A DNA stretch of 12,627 nt from Nitrososphaeria archaeon (GTDB lineage: Archaea; Thermoproteota; Nitrososphaeria; JACIWG01): assembly GCA_029776125.1 (NCBI GenBank), contig JARVJS010000146.1:1-12627 (forward strand), in the 5' to 3' direction. Each line of letters starts with the position of its first letter. Positions within the stretch are counted from its first letter, which is position 1. The notes under the pieces were generated by a model. It was not told the DNA's origin, ran no database searches, and saw only the letters and a program-made list of their open reading frames with translations. The translations under genes and the position numbers were made by a program. Below are positions 6,801 to 12,627 of the stretch, piece by piece.

Positions 6801-7752
6801 ATGATAGCCCCTCCTTCTTATAATATTTTATAAAAAGGTCTTCAAGGGAAGGTTGCTGAAGCTCTAATGTCACAATTTCAATATTGTGTTTAGCAGATAG
6901 TTTCCCAATTTCAACTCTAATGTCCTTTTCTGCGACAACATGCACAGCCTTACCTTCTAATCTAACACTCCTCACACCAGCAATTCTAGAGAGTTCTTCA
7001 GCAAAAGCTCCAACTTCACCTATACCTTCAATCTTTATCCTATATCCCTCTTCAGCCATAAGCCTTTCCAAAAGATCCTTAACCTTACCCTGTAACACAA
7101 GCCTACCATAATTCATTATAGCAATAGAATCGCATATTGGGCCCACCTCAAATAGAAGATGAGTGCTCAACACTATGGTTTTACCCTCTCTATTAAGTTT
7201 AAGCACAAGTTCTCTTATAGCACGAGCACCCTCAGGGTCAACACCAGCCGTAGGCTCATCAAGTAGAAGAAGTTCAGGATTCTTAAGTAAAGCCTGCGCT
7301 ATACCGAGCTTCTGCTTCATACCCCTAGAAAAGCCTCCGAACTTTCTATCCTTCACTTCAAGCAACCCGACAGAAGCCAAAACATCTTCAACACGCTTCC
7401 TCCTTTCCTCCTTTGGAATATCGTTTAATGCAGCAACATAGTTCAAATTTTCTTCTGCAGTAAGATGATCATAGAAACCAAAACCTTCTGGCAAAAGACC
7501 AACCTTCCGCCTAATTTGAAGAGATTCCTTTATGATGTCGTATCCAAGAACCTTTCCTGAACCACTTGTTGGAAGCGTAAGCCCAGTAAGCATCATTATG
7601 AAAGTTGTCTTCCCAGCACCATTAGGACCCAGAAGGCCGAAGATCGAACCCTTCTCAACCTTTAGGTTCAGATGGTCTACTGCCTTAATTTCCTTCCCCT
7701 CAGAACGGTACACCTTTGTCAAATCAAAAACTTCAATCGCATATTCCACCAC
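6793..7752 (-). CDS. ABC-2 type transporter ATP-binding protein
   Basis: Cytoplasmic ATPase driving the adjacent ABC-2 permease. The 319-residue product (numbered from GTG 7752) has Walker A GPNGAGKTT (42-50), a Q-loop position occupied by Glu in GLLPEGFGFY, signature FSRGMKQKLG (141-150; this exporter group often has SRGM where others have SGG), Walker B LLLLDEPTAGVDP (161-173), and H-loop STHLLFEVG (H198). After the nucleotide-binding domain a roughly 100-residue C-terminal domain ends in LELQQPSLEDLFIKYY, a typical tail for drug/lipid-type ABC-2 ATPases. The start is GTG 7752, placed by a perfect AGGAGGTGA at 7765-7757; a TTG at 7770 would begin upstream of that site. The upstream gene's TGA stop forms the last three bases of this Shine-Dalgarno. 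Confidence 0.93.
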   Translation of the reverse strand: MVEYAIEVFDLTKVYRSEGKEIKAVDHLNLKVEKGSIFGLLGPNGAGKTTFIMMLTGLTLPTSGSGKVLGYDIIKESLQIRRKVGLLPEGFGFYDHLTAEENLNYVAALNDIPKEERRKRVEDVLASVGLLEVKDRKFGGFSRGMKQKLGIAQALLKNPELLLLDEPTAGVDPEGARAIRELVLKLNREGKTIVLSTHLLFEVGPICDSIAIMNYGRLVLQGKVKDLLERLMAEEGYRIKIEGIGEVGAFAEELSRIAGVRSVRLEGKAVHVVAEKDIRVEIGKLSAKHNIEIVTLELQQPSLEDLFIKYYKKEGLSYA

Positions 7753-7756
7753 TATC

Positions 7757-7765
7757 TCACCTCCT
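7757..7765 (-). promoter_or_regulatory. Full-consensus Shine-Dalgarno of the ABC ATPase gene, containing the upstream stop codon
   Basis: The minus strand reads AGGAGGTGA, a perfect match to the archaeal anti-Shine-Dalgarno, four bases before GTG 7752. Its terminal TGA is the stop codon of the secreted Ig-like protein gene. Ribosomes finishing that gene therefore sit on the ATPase start site, indicating tight coupling. Confidence 0.8.
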
Positions 7766-10072
7766 ACCAAATTTTCTGTAGATAAAGAATAAGCTCACTA
7801 TTGCTAACAGCAGCAGAACCGATGCATAGATAAGCCAACTTGTCTCCTGAAGAACTTCAACCCTTAAAGTAAACTGTTTAGCTTGAGTTTGGTCAGAGAA
7901 TACTGTAAAGTCTATATAGTAGTTTCCAGCATTAACATCAGACTGTGTCTGAACAGTTATTGTGAAAGTCACCTCCTTGTCAACAGATAGAGAGTAAAAG
8001 AAAGAAGGTTCCACCGTTACAGTGAAACCGTCTGGAACCGAACCTGAAATAACCTTCAGGTTCGTAACATCTTGGCTACCAGCATTCCTTACAACAAGGG
8101 AGTACATACTCTTTCCACCAACATTTAGGGAAGTGTAAAAGTTCTGGTTTGCTATAGTAATATCGTAAAAGCCTAAAATGTTTAAAGTAAGGTTCACTCT
8201 CCTACCCAAATCAGAGTTAGAAACATTTACAACAAAATTTTGTGAACCAAGCTTAGCACCTTTGGGAACAGATATTACAGCATAAAATTCTCTGAACTCG
8301 CCAGCAGGAACATAAACCCTAGTAATCTCCTGCTTCGAAGAATCCTCAAACCACCCCTTAAGCCCCTGAGGAAGACCTTCAATCGAGAGGTTCAAAAGCT
8401 CATCAGAGGAGCCAGCATTCGTAGCCTTCAACTTAAATCTGGCATTTGACCCAGCGTAAACGTCAACATATGGAGGAGAAGCTACAACCAAAACTTCTGA
8501 GAAAGGTTTCTGCAAGATTACAGATAAGATTATAGAATCAGAGACAGAATTAGAGGAGGCTGTAAATGTAATATTATAGATTCCGAATGGAGTCTCAGGA
8601 GAAACTTTGATTGAGACAGTTAAGTCAACAGATCTTCCCCCATCAAGCATAACTTCAGAAACACTTTCACCAGAAGAAGTCTTAACTGAAATATTCCAGC
8701 CAGCTGGCAAAATGTATGAGAAAATAAAACGTTGAGGACAATCTAGCACGTTCTTCAAACTCACCTTAAAATTTACAATATCACCCGGAGTACTAGGCTT
8801 GCCTGGAAAATCGCATGAAAGCAATCTTTCAGATACTGGATTAACTATTATCTTGTACTTTAGTGTGGAGGCTATAGTGCCTTCAACAGTTAAAACAATA
8901 TCTTTTTCACCTACAAAGAAAGAGGGAACTTGAACTTCAAGCTGGAGGGCAAGGTTCGAGTTTGGTAAAAGCATTACAGCAGATGTCTCTATACCAGACT
9001 GGCTTAAAATTCTCGTACTCCAACCTCCAGAATTTGAAGAAAGTCTAAGAAACGCAACCTTATCACCAAAATTTGATACAGTAAAAGGTATAAGAAGTTT
9101 TGATCCGGATGATACTATAAAAGACGTCACAGATGTTGAAAGCTTTATAATCTTCTGTAAAACAATATTACCAAGATTCAGCAACGATTCCTGTGTAACA
9201 ATGTTTCTTGAAAACTGTACATAACCATCCTTGTAAACGGAAAGTGTTATTTGATAAGGTTTGGGAAGAAGAATATTAAAATCGCCATCTTTATCAGAAT
9301 ATGTTTCACATAACAGAAGACCGTTAGAGGATAGAGCCTGAACCTTCGCATCTCCAACAGCGAAGCCATCTTCGTCAACAACCTTCCCAAAGATTGTGAC
9401 AGTAGAAGACTTGACAAATACTACGAAGTTTAGACTAGAATTCACGTTACCAGAAGCAATGAGCGTAACATTATATCTTGTATCAGCCAAAGCGTCAATG
9501 GGAACAGAAATTTCAAGCTGGAATTGGAGAGATTGTCCAGAGGAAACAAGAACACTTAAAACTTCACGTCCAGAATCAAGCACCCTAGCATGCCAGCCAT
9601 CAGGAACACTAAAGAAAAAAGAGACAGTCTGGAAGCCTTCTCCAAGATTAGAAAGTGTAAAAGGTATCGTGAAGGCGTCCCCAGGTGAAGCTGAAAGCAC
9701 ATACAATGTTGTGGAAAGCTTAAGAGCCTTAGAAAGTGTGATATTGCCTAAGTCCATGTCAATAGACTGCACAAAAACTGTCTTCAAAACCTTAGCATAA
9801 CCAATTTTTGTAAAGTAAAACGTGTATGTACCGTATTCTAGGAAAATGTTGAAGGAACCATAGCTTGTATATGTTGAGCAAACAAACGCGCCATTCTGAG
9901 AATAAACTTGAACTAGAACACCATCTAAGAAAACACCATTTTCGTCAACAACAAGACCATGTACTGAACCCTGCTGCTGTGCAAACACAGCAAAGGAAAA
10001 GGGTTGAGAGACAATTAATGACACAATTAAGGCGAGGCATATAAAAGACTTCTTAACCCATCCAATATACAA
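7757..10072 (-). CDS. Secreted, membrane-anchored multi-Ig protein (CarboxypepD_reg-like and NEW3-type repeats; COG1470-like)
   Basis: Large cell-surface protein of unknown function, 771 residues from TTG 10072. A signal peptide (about 6-32, ending FAVFAQQ) is followed by two carboxypeptidase-regulatory-like beta domains (about 36-105 and 226-298) and five NEW3-like Ig domains (about 127-220, 321-410, 429-519, 540-633, 648-740). The latter are recognised by patterns such as SPGDAFTIPFTLSN and VPDGW. A single membrane helix near 747-765 and a basic tail RKFGRR place the protein outside with a short cytoplasmic end. There are several N-x-S/T sequons, as in archaeal surface glycoproteins. The first two pairs of domains are a 190-residue internal duplication. 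First gene of the ABC operon, so it may present substrate to, or be a surface partner of, the exporter. A GTG at 10081 overlaps the Shine-Dalgarno and is not used as the start here. Confidence 0.85.
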   Translation of the reverse strand: MYIGWVKKSFICLALIVSLIVSQPFSFAVFAQQQGSVHGLVVDENGVFLDGVLVQVYSQNGAFVCSTYTSYGSFNIFLEYGTYTFYFTKIGYAKVLKTVFVQSIDMDLGNITLSKALKLSTTLYVLSASPGDAFTIPFTLSNLGEGFQTVSFFFSVPDGWHARVLDSGREVLSVLVSSGQSLQFQLEISVPIDALADTRYNVTLIASGNVNSSLNFVVFVKSSTVTIFGKVVDEDGFAVGDAKVQALSSNGLLLCETYSDKDGDFNILLPKPYQITLSVYKDGYVQFSRNIVTQESLLNLGNIVLQKIIKLSTSVTSFIVSSGSKLLIPFTVSNFGDKVAFLRLSSNSGGWSTRILSQSGIETSAVMLLPNSNLALQLEVQVPSFFVGEKDIVLTVEGTIASTLKYKIIVNPVSERLLSCDFPGKPSTPGDIVNFKVSLKNVLDCPQRFIFSYILPAGWNISVKTSSGESVSEVMLDGGRSVDLTVSIKVSPETPFGIYNITFTASSNSVSDSIILSVILQKPFSEVLVVASPPYVDVYAGSNARFKLKATNAGSSDELLNLSIEGLPQGLKGWFEDSSKQEITRVYVPAGEFREFYAVISVPKGAKLGSQNFVVNVSNSDLGRRVNLTLNILGFYDITIANQNFYTSLNVGGKSMYSLVVRNAGSQDVTNLKVISGSVPDGFTVTVEPSFFYSLSVDKEVTFTITVQTQSDVNAGNYYIDFTVFSDQTQAKQFTLRVEVLQETSWLIYASVLLLLAIVSLFFIYRKFGRR

Positions 10073-10078
10073 TGGAAA

Positions 10079-10087
10079 CACCTCCTA
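10079..10087 (-). promoter_or_regulatory. Shine-Dalgarno that sets the start of the secreted protein
   Basis: The minus strand reads TAGGAGGTG, six bases before TTG 10072. The longer frame would use the GTG that is the last part of this very site, so the TTG is the better start. Presence of this site implies a leader of at least some 20 nt on this mRNA. Confidence 0.7.
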
Positions 10088-10152
10088 AAATGGTATTCAC
10101 TATACAGTTCCAGAAAACGTTACGCAGACTCAAAGACCACATTATGCCAGCA

Positions 10153-10163
10153 CCTTAAAAAGG
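10153..10163 (-). promoter_or_regulatory. Candidate TATA box of the secreted protein / ABC operon
   Basis: The minus strand reads CCTTTTTAAGG, an AT core flanked by inverted CCTT/AAGG. A start site about 25 bp on would leave a leader of roughly 55-60 nt. A second candidate, CTATTTTATAG at 10188-10178, would give about 80 nt. I cannot choose between them. Confidence 0.3.
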
Positions 10164-10190
10164 AGATTACAAAAAGACTATAAAATAGTT

Positions 10191-10246
10191 TTCCAAAATT
10201 TAACCAAAATTGAACCAAATAAAATACATAATAGCTTCCAAAATTA
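10191..10246 (+). repeat. Helically phased CCAAAATT direct repeats in a divergent promoter region
   Basis: Short near-identical units sit at 10193-10200 (CCAAAATT), 10204-10211 (CCAAAATT), 10215-10220 (CCAAAT) and 10238-10245 (CCAAAATT). Starts are 11, 11 and 23 bp apart, that is about one, one and two helical turns, so all face the same side of the DNA. The longer unit TTCCAAAATT occurs exactly twice (10191-10200 and 10236-10245). The array lies in the 229-bp gap between the secreted-protein/ABC operon and the winged-helix gene, upstream of both promoter candidates. It could be an operator for the adjacent winged-helix protein, or an intrinsically bent A-tract element. Confidence 0.5.
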
Positions 10247-10252
10247 GGAGAA

Positions 10253-10262
10253 AGCTAAATAA
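10253..10262 (+). promoter_or_regulatory. Candidate TATA box of the winged-helix/membrane gene pair
   Basis: AGCTAAATAA, preceded by purine-rich GGAGAA (10247-10252) that could serve as TFB recognition element. A start site about 25 bp on (around 10285) would give a leader of about 15 nt before ATG 10302. Other AT-rich stretches nearby could also serve. Confidence 0.3.
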
Positions 10263-10301
10263 GTAAAAAAATAGATATTGTTGACATTCCAGGGAAAGAC
10301 A

Positions 10302-10616
10302 ATGACTTCCGGCACTAATCCATTAAAGTATATTTTTGGATGGCTCTTTCTAGGAACAAGAGGAGGCCCAACAAGAGCAAAAATAATTAAAATGTTAAAG
10401 GATACACCACAGAACGCTAACCAGATCGCGAACAGCCTAAACCTAGACTACAGGACAGTAAGACACCACCTAGACGTACTGCAAAAGAATAGGCTTATAG
10501 TTTCAACAGGCGACAAGTATAGTGTAACATACTTTCTTTCACCACTCATGGAAGCAAACTATAAACTTTTTGAAGAAATTGTGGAAAAAATTTGGGAAAA
10601 AGAAAAAAAGGGGTAG
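10302..10616 (+). CDS. Winged helix-turn-helix (ArsR-like) transcriptional regulator
   Basis: A 104-aa DNA-binding protein. An aromatic N-terminal segment (KYIFGWLFLGTRGGPTRAKI, 9-28) leads into a winged helix: helix 1 about 24-34, helix 2 about 38-46 (NANQIANSLN), recognition helix about 49-62 (YRTVRHHLDVLQ), wing about 65-79 (LIVSTGDKYSVTYFL), and a C-terminal helix (83-102) that probably dimerises. The RTVRHHLDVL pattern is typical of archaeal ArsR-type HTH proteins. No cysteine metal site or ligand domain is present, so any signal must come from a partner. The next gene, 7 bp downstream, encodes a membrane protein. ATG 10302 is preferred; an in-frame TTG at 10278 would add eight residues without a convincing ribosome site. 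Probably autoregulatory and a regulator of the divergent ABC operon, from position only. Confidence 0.85.
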   Translation: MTSGTNPLKYIFGWLFLGTRGGPTRAKIIKMLKDTPQNANQIANSLNLDYRTVRHHLDVLQKNRLIVSTGDKYSVTYFLSPLMEANYKLFEEIVEKIWEKEKKG

Positions 10617-10623
10617 AATTAAT

Positions 10624-11067
10624 ATGTTGAACCAGATGTCAAAGAAAACAAGATTTTGGATAATGATACTAACGGTGATTATAATAGCGGCAATAGCGTT
10701 TACGCTAACGGTAACTATTGGAAAGTTTACGATGCCGCCTCCATGGCAACAGAGGCCCCCAAGAAACATTCCAGGAGACATCGAATTGTATTATACAGCA
10801 AAAACTGTAGTTTCAACAGTGAACATTACACTCCTAATATTCCTAATAATGAATTATGCAATAATGTACTCTGACACAAAGTCAGAATTTCTTTTAGGTC
10901 TAATCATATTTTCTCTAGTACTATTGCTCCACGCACTCTCCTCGAACCCTCTAGTCTTCCAACTTTTCGGATTCCACGCATTCGGCCTAGGACCGTTTGC
11001 AATGCTACCGGACCTATTCACACTTGCAGCCCTTATAGTGCTAGTCTATCTTACATTCAAATACTAA
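10624..11067 (+). CDS. Four-helix membrane protein paired with the winged-helix gene
   Basis: A 147-aa integral membrane protein of no family I can name. Helix 1 is about 10-33 (FWIMILTVIIIAAIAFTLTV). A proline-rich outside segment follows (PPPWQQRPPRNIPGD, 38-52). Three more helices lie at about 68-82 (ITLLIFLIMNYAIMY), 86-106 (EFLLGLIIFSLVLLLHA), and 123-144 (LFTLAALIVLVYLTF) near the C-terminus. ATG 10624 follows the winged-helix stop by 7 bp with GGGG (10611-10614) upstream; ATG 10636 is an alternative. Similar helix patterns with an LLLHA motif occur in archaeal membrane proteins encoded next to HTH genes, so a membrane-sensor role is plausible but inferred. It ends one base from the convergent nitroreductase stop. 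Confidence 0.75.
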   Translation: MLNQMSKKTRFWIMILTVIIIAAIAFTLTVTIGKFTMPPPWQQRPPRNIPGDIELYYTAKTVVSTVNITLLIFLIMNYAIMYSDTKSEFLLGLIIFSLVLLLHALSSNPLVFQLFGFHAFGLGPFAMLPDLFTLAALIVLVYLTFKY

Positions 11068-11068
11068 A

Positions 11069-11977
11069 CTATTCTTTCAAAAAGTTGAAGCCAGCATTCT
11101 TAAGCATTTTAACAAAAAGGCCATTACCCTTACACATCATATCAGCACGATAGTGGAGCAGGAAATAGTATTGCGCGGGATTAAATTGTCCAGCAGACCT
11201 AATCCTTTCAACAATAACCTTAGCCTCATCTTCTCCAAACAGGCTCCTACAAACTTCTTCAGCAACCTTCAACCTTTCATCCGAAACCTTAACCTTGATC
11301 ATTTCATACTTTTCAGAAAAAGCCTTCAAAAGTTCTTCGTCAGAAGGTTCACGATAAACTTCAGAAGAAACTATAATATTGTAACCGAGCTTCTTCTGAG
11401 GCAGAGGCCTACTACGTGGATAGCCTAAACAGAGCAATATTACAGGAAAGACCTTGTCAGGAAGCTGAAGAACATCTCTAACCTTGTCAGCTGACTCGAT
11501 TATTGTGCCAATATATACTGAACCTAAGCCAAGAGATTCAGCAGCAACGCATACCGACTGAGCACATATGGAGACATCTAGGAATGCGACCCAAAAGTGT
11601 CTAAAAGATTGAGGTGCGGTAAAGGGTGCATCAGAAAGCCTAGACCAACGTTCAAGCCTATGAAAGTCTATGCAGAAGACTAGGAGAACAGGAGCCTTCG
11701 AAATAAATTTTTGAAGACAAAGCTCAGCCAAAATCCGCTTCTTCTCCTCACTCTCAACCCTTATTATGGAGTAAGGTTGAAGGTTTCCCGCTGAAGGAGA
11801 ATGAAGGCCGGCTTCAATAATTGTTCTCAAAACTTCTTCAGAAACCTTTTTAGGAAGAAAGTCTCTAACACTAGAACGAGTGAACATAAATTTTAATGTT
11901 TCGTTAAAGTGACCACTGCACCTAAAATTTTTGTCAACAAGCTTACCATCAAATGTGAGAAAAGACTCTTCAACCAT
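11069..11977 (-). CDS. Nitroreductase-family FMN oxidoreductase with C-terminal extension
   Basis: Flavoprotein predicted to use NAD(P)H to reduce nitro compounds, quinones or a specific metabolite, in the cytoplasm. FMN-contact motifs: TRSSVRDF (33-40), SPSAGNLQPYSI (60-71), GLGSVYIG (150-157), and the closing strand LLCLGYPRSRPLPQKK (181-196). That core is normal for the NfsA/Frp-like group. The protein runs to 302 residues where such enzymes usually end near 200-245. The last 85-90 residues are helical and charged, with NPAQYYFLLHYRADMM (266-281) and VKMLKNAGFNFL (289-300), and I do not recognise them. ATG 11977 has no Shine-Dalgarno but a TATA-like box about 30 bp upstream, so it is nearly leaderless. 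It is a single gene, convergent with the membrane protein at its 3' end and divergent from the next regulator. Confidence 0.85.
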   Translation of the reverse strand: MVEESFLTFDGKLVDKNFRCSGHFNETLKFMFTRSSVRDFLPKKVSEEVLRTIIEAGLHSPSAGNLQPYSIIRVESEEKKRILAELCLQKFISKAPVLLVFCIDFHRLERWSRLSDAPFTAPQSFRHFWVAFLDVSICAQSVCVAAESLGLGSVYIGTIIESADKVRDVLQLPDKVFPVILLCLGYPRSRPLPQKKLGYNIIVSSEVYREPSDEELLKAFSEKYEMIKVKVSDERLKVAEEVCRSLFGEDEAKVIVERIRSAGQFNPAQYYFLLHYRADMMCKGNGLFVKMLKNAGFNFLKE

Positions 11978-12002
11978 ACCATGAGGGGTGCAGATATTAA
12001 CT

Positions 12003-12012
12003 AAAATATTTT
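12003..12012 (-). promoter_or_regulatory. TATA-like box of the nitroreductase gene
   Basis: AAAATATTTT, a perfect 10-bp palindrome, is centred about 30 bp upstream of ATG 11977. This would put transcription start 4-6 nt before the ATG, matching the lack of a Shine-Dalgarno. Confidence 0.45.
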
Positions 12013-12036
12013 AATTCACTAAGTGGTTTTACTATG

Positions 12037-12060
12037 AAACTAGTTTAAGGTAAACAGTTT
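12037..12060 (+). repeat. Tandem near-palindromes upstream of the membrane-linked winged-helix gene
   Basis: AAACTAGTTT (12037-12046) is a perfect 10-bp palindrome, and AAACAGTTT (12052-12060) is the same sequence lacking one central base, with starts 15 bp apart. They lie just upstream of the TATA-like box at 12071. Position and form suggest an operator, possibly for autoregulation by the gene that follows. Confidence 0.35.
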
Positions 12061-12070
12061 GCAAGACTCA

Positions 12071-12078
12071 CTTTAAAG
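12071..12078 (+). promoter_or_regulatory. TATA-like box of the right-edge winged-helix gene
   Basis: CTTTAAAG is centred about 22 bp upstream of ATG 12097 and about 28 bp upstream of an in-frame GTG at 12103. With no Shine-Dalgarno present, a leaderless transcript starting at one of these codons is likely. Confidence 0.4.
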
Positions 12079-12096
12079 TAATTGAATTTTTATATT

Positions 12097-12627
12097 ATGG
12101 AAGTGTTTAAGACCAGTGTGGTCGGTAAAGAAGATTCCAAAAAACTTAGGCTCATAAAACATCCTGTTAGAAAAAGGATAATAGAACTTTTAGGGGAAAA
12201 AGAAAGTATGTCTTTTACTGAACTAAGGAATGAAATGAATTTACCGGTTGGAACATTATACTATCATTTAGATGTTCTCAAGGAATACATTTTACAGGAT
12301 AATGATAGAAGATACTTTTTAAGCAAGGATGGTAGGAAACTTTACGAACTGCTCAGCACCTACAAGAGCGGGAGCGGAGATTTTGGGAAAACGGTGTTTA
12401 TTCCAAGCTGGTTCTTTCCAATACTTGAAAGAAACACTCTATTTTCTATAGCCTCCTTTTTTACCGTTTCTATTTTAGGAGGATTAATCTCATATCTGTC
12501 AGGTGAAGTTCTTATATTATTGCACTATGGAGTTTCAATATTTCCTAGTATCTTAGATGCAATACTATTTCCTATAAGCATTATATCATACATAATATAT
12601 ACTACGATTTTGGGTCGACTACTATCT
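12097..12627 (+). CDS. Winged helix-turn-helix regulator fused to membrane helices, 3' end missing
   Basis: The frame is open from ATG 12097 to the right edge (177 residues visible, incomplete). A winged helix occupies about 15-85: KLRLIKHPVRKRIIELL (16-32), then FTELRNEMNLPVGTLYYHLDVLKEY (40-64) with the recognition helix, and a wing with RRYFLSKDGRKLYELL. This is the archaeal ArsR-like type. After a short linker (GSGDFGKT) hydrophobic segments follow at about 115-134, 137-150 and 153-172. The product thus appears to be a membrane-bound one-component regulator that links an envelope signal to DNA binding. GTG 12103 is an alternative start. Divergent from the nitroreductase gene, which is the nearest candidate target besides itself. 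Confidence 0.8.
   Translation, partial: MEVFKTSVVGKEDSKKLRLIKHPVRKRIIELLGEKESMSFTELRNEMNLPVGTLYYHLDVLKEYILQDNDRRYFLSKDGRKLYELLSTYKSGSGDFGKTVFIPSWFFPILERNTLFSIASFFTVSILGGLISYLSGEVLILLHYGVSIFPSILDAILFPISIISYIIYTTILGRLLS

Noticed and set aside
7163..7792. Plus-strand frames opposite the ABC ATPase
   Set aside because: Shadow frames of a gene with intact Walker A, signature and Walker B motifs.
9396..9800. 134-codon plus-strand frame opposite the surface protein
   Set aside because: Antisense to the continuous Ig/CarboxypepD_reg coding sequence, with no motif or start signals.
10191..10246. CRISPR-like array
   Set aside because: Units are only 8-10 bp at 11-23 bp spacing with no spacers of unique 30-40 bp, so this is a regulatory-type repeat, not CRISPR.
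10539..10781. Minus-strand frame with hydrophobic residues near the membrane gene
   Set aside because: Its hydrophobicity mirrors the AT-rich membrane gene on the other strand, and that gene follows the winged-helix gene by 7 bp in normal operon fashion.
10656..10874. 72-codon plus-strand frame inside the membrane protein gene
   Set aside because: Out-of-frame Asn/Tyr-rich translation inside a well-formed membrane gene.
11153..11428. 91-codon plus-strand frame opposite the nitroreductase tail
   Set aside because: Considered as an alternative to the unusual extension, but the nitroreductase frame is continuous from its FMN core through this region and the plus frame has no motifs.

Overview
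This 12.6 kb window comes from an AT-rich archaeal chromosome. The evidence is a block of archaeal/eukaryotic-type information-processing genes (aIF2-beta, aIF1A, RIO1 kinase, a Dim2/Pno1-type KH protein, both subunits of topoisomerase VI). Further signs are TATA-like boxes about 25 bp upstream of starts with little or no leader, Shine-Dalgarno sites (GGAGGTG) inside operons, and many TTG/GTG starts. The heavy use of AGA/AGG for Arg and ATA for Ile suggests a thermophile. The gene order would fit a TACK-type lineage, but I cannot name a genus.

Layout. (1) 1-454, minus: 5' part of a methylthioadenosine/purine nucleoside phosphorylase, running off the left edge. It is divergent from (2) 561-5802, plus: a tightly packed run of aIF2-beta, DUF424 protein, aIF1A, RIO1, KH-domain Dim2-like protein, Topo VI-B, Topo VI-A and a 72-aa two-helix membrane protein. 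Gaps are a few bases or negative. This links translation initiation, small-subunit maturation and DNA topology. (3) 10072-5829, minus: an operon for a large secreted, membrane-anchored Ig-like (CarboxypepD_reg plus NEW3, COG1470-like) protein, an ABC ATPase and an ABC-2 permease. (4) 10302-11067, plus, divergent from that operon: a 104-aa winged-helix protein and a 147-aa four-helix membrane protein. They look like a DNA-binding/membrane-sensor pair. The roughly 230-bp gap between (3) and (4) carries helically phased CCAAAATT repeats that look like an operator. (5) 11977-11069, minus: a nitroreductase-family flavoprotein with an unusual C-terminal extension. (6) 12097 to the right edge, plus: a second winged-helix regulator, here fused to membrane helices, with a small tandem of near-palindromes upstream.

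The housekeeping half is conventional. The most interesting part is 5.8-11.1 kb: a secreted multi-Ig protein plus ABC exporter, divergent from a split HTH/membrane pair across a patterned intergenic region. I infer a cell-envelope sensing and export system, but no substrate can be read from the sequence. No RNA genes, CRISPR arrays, insertion sequences or phage genes were seen, and no gene-free stretch exceeds about 230 bp.
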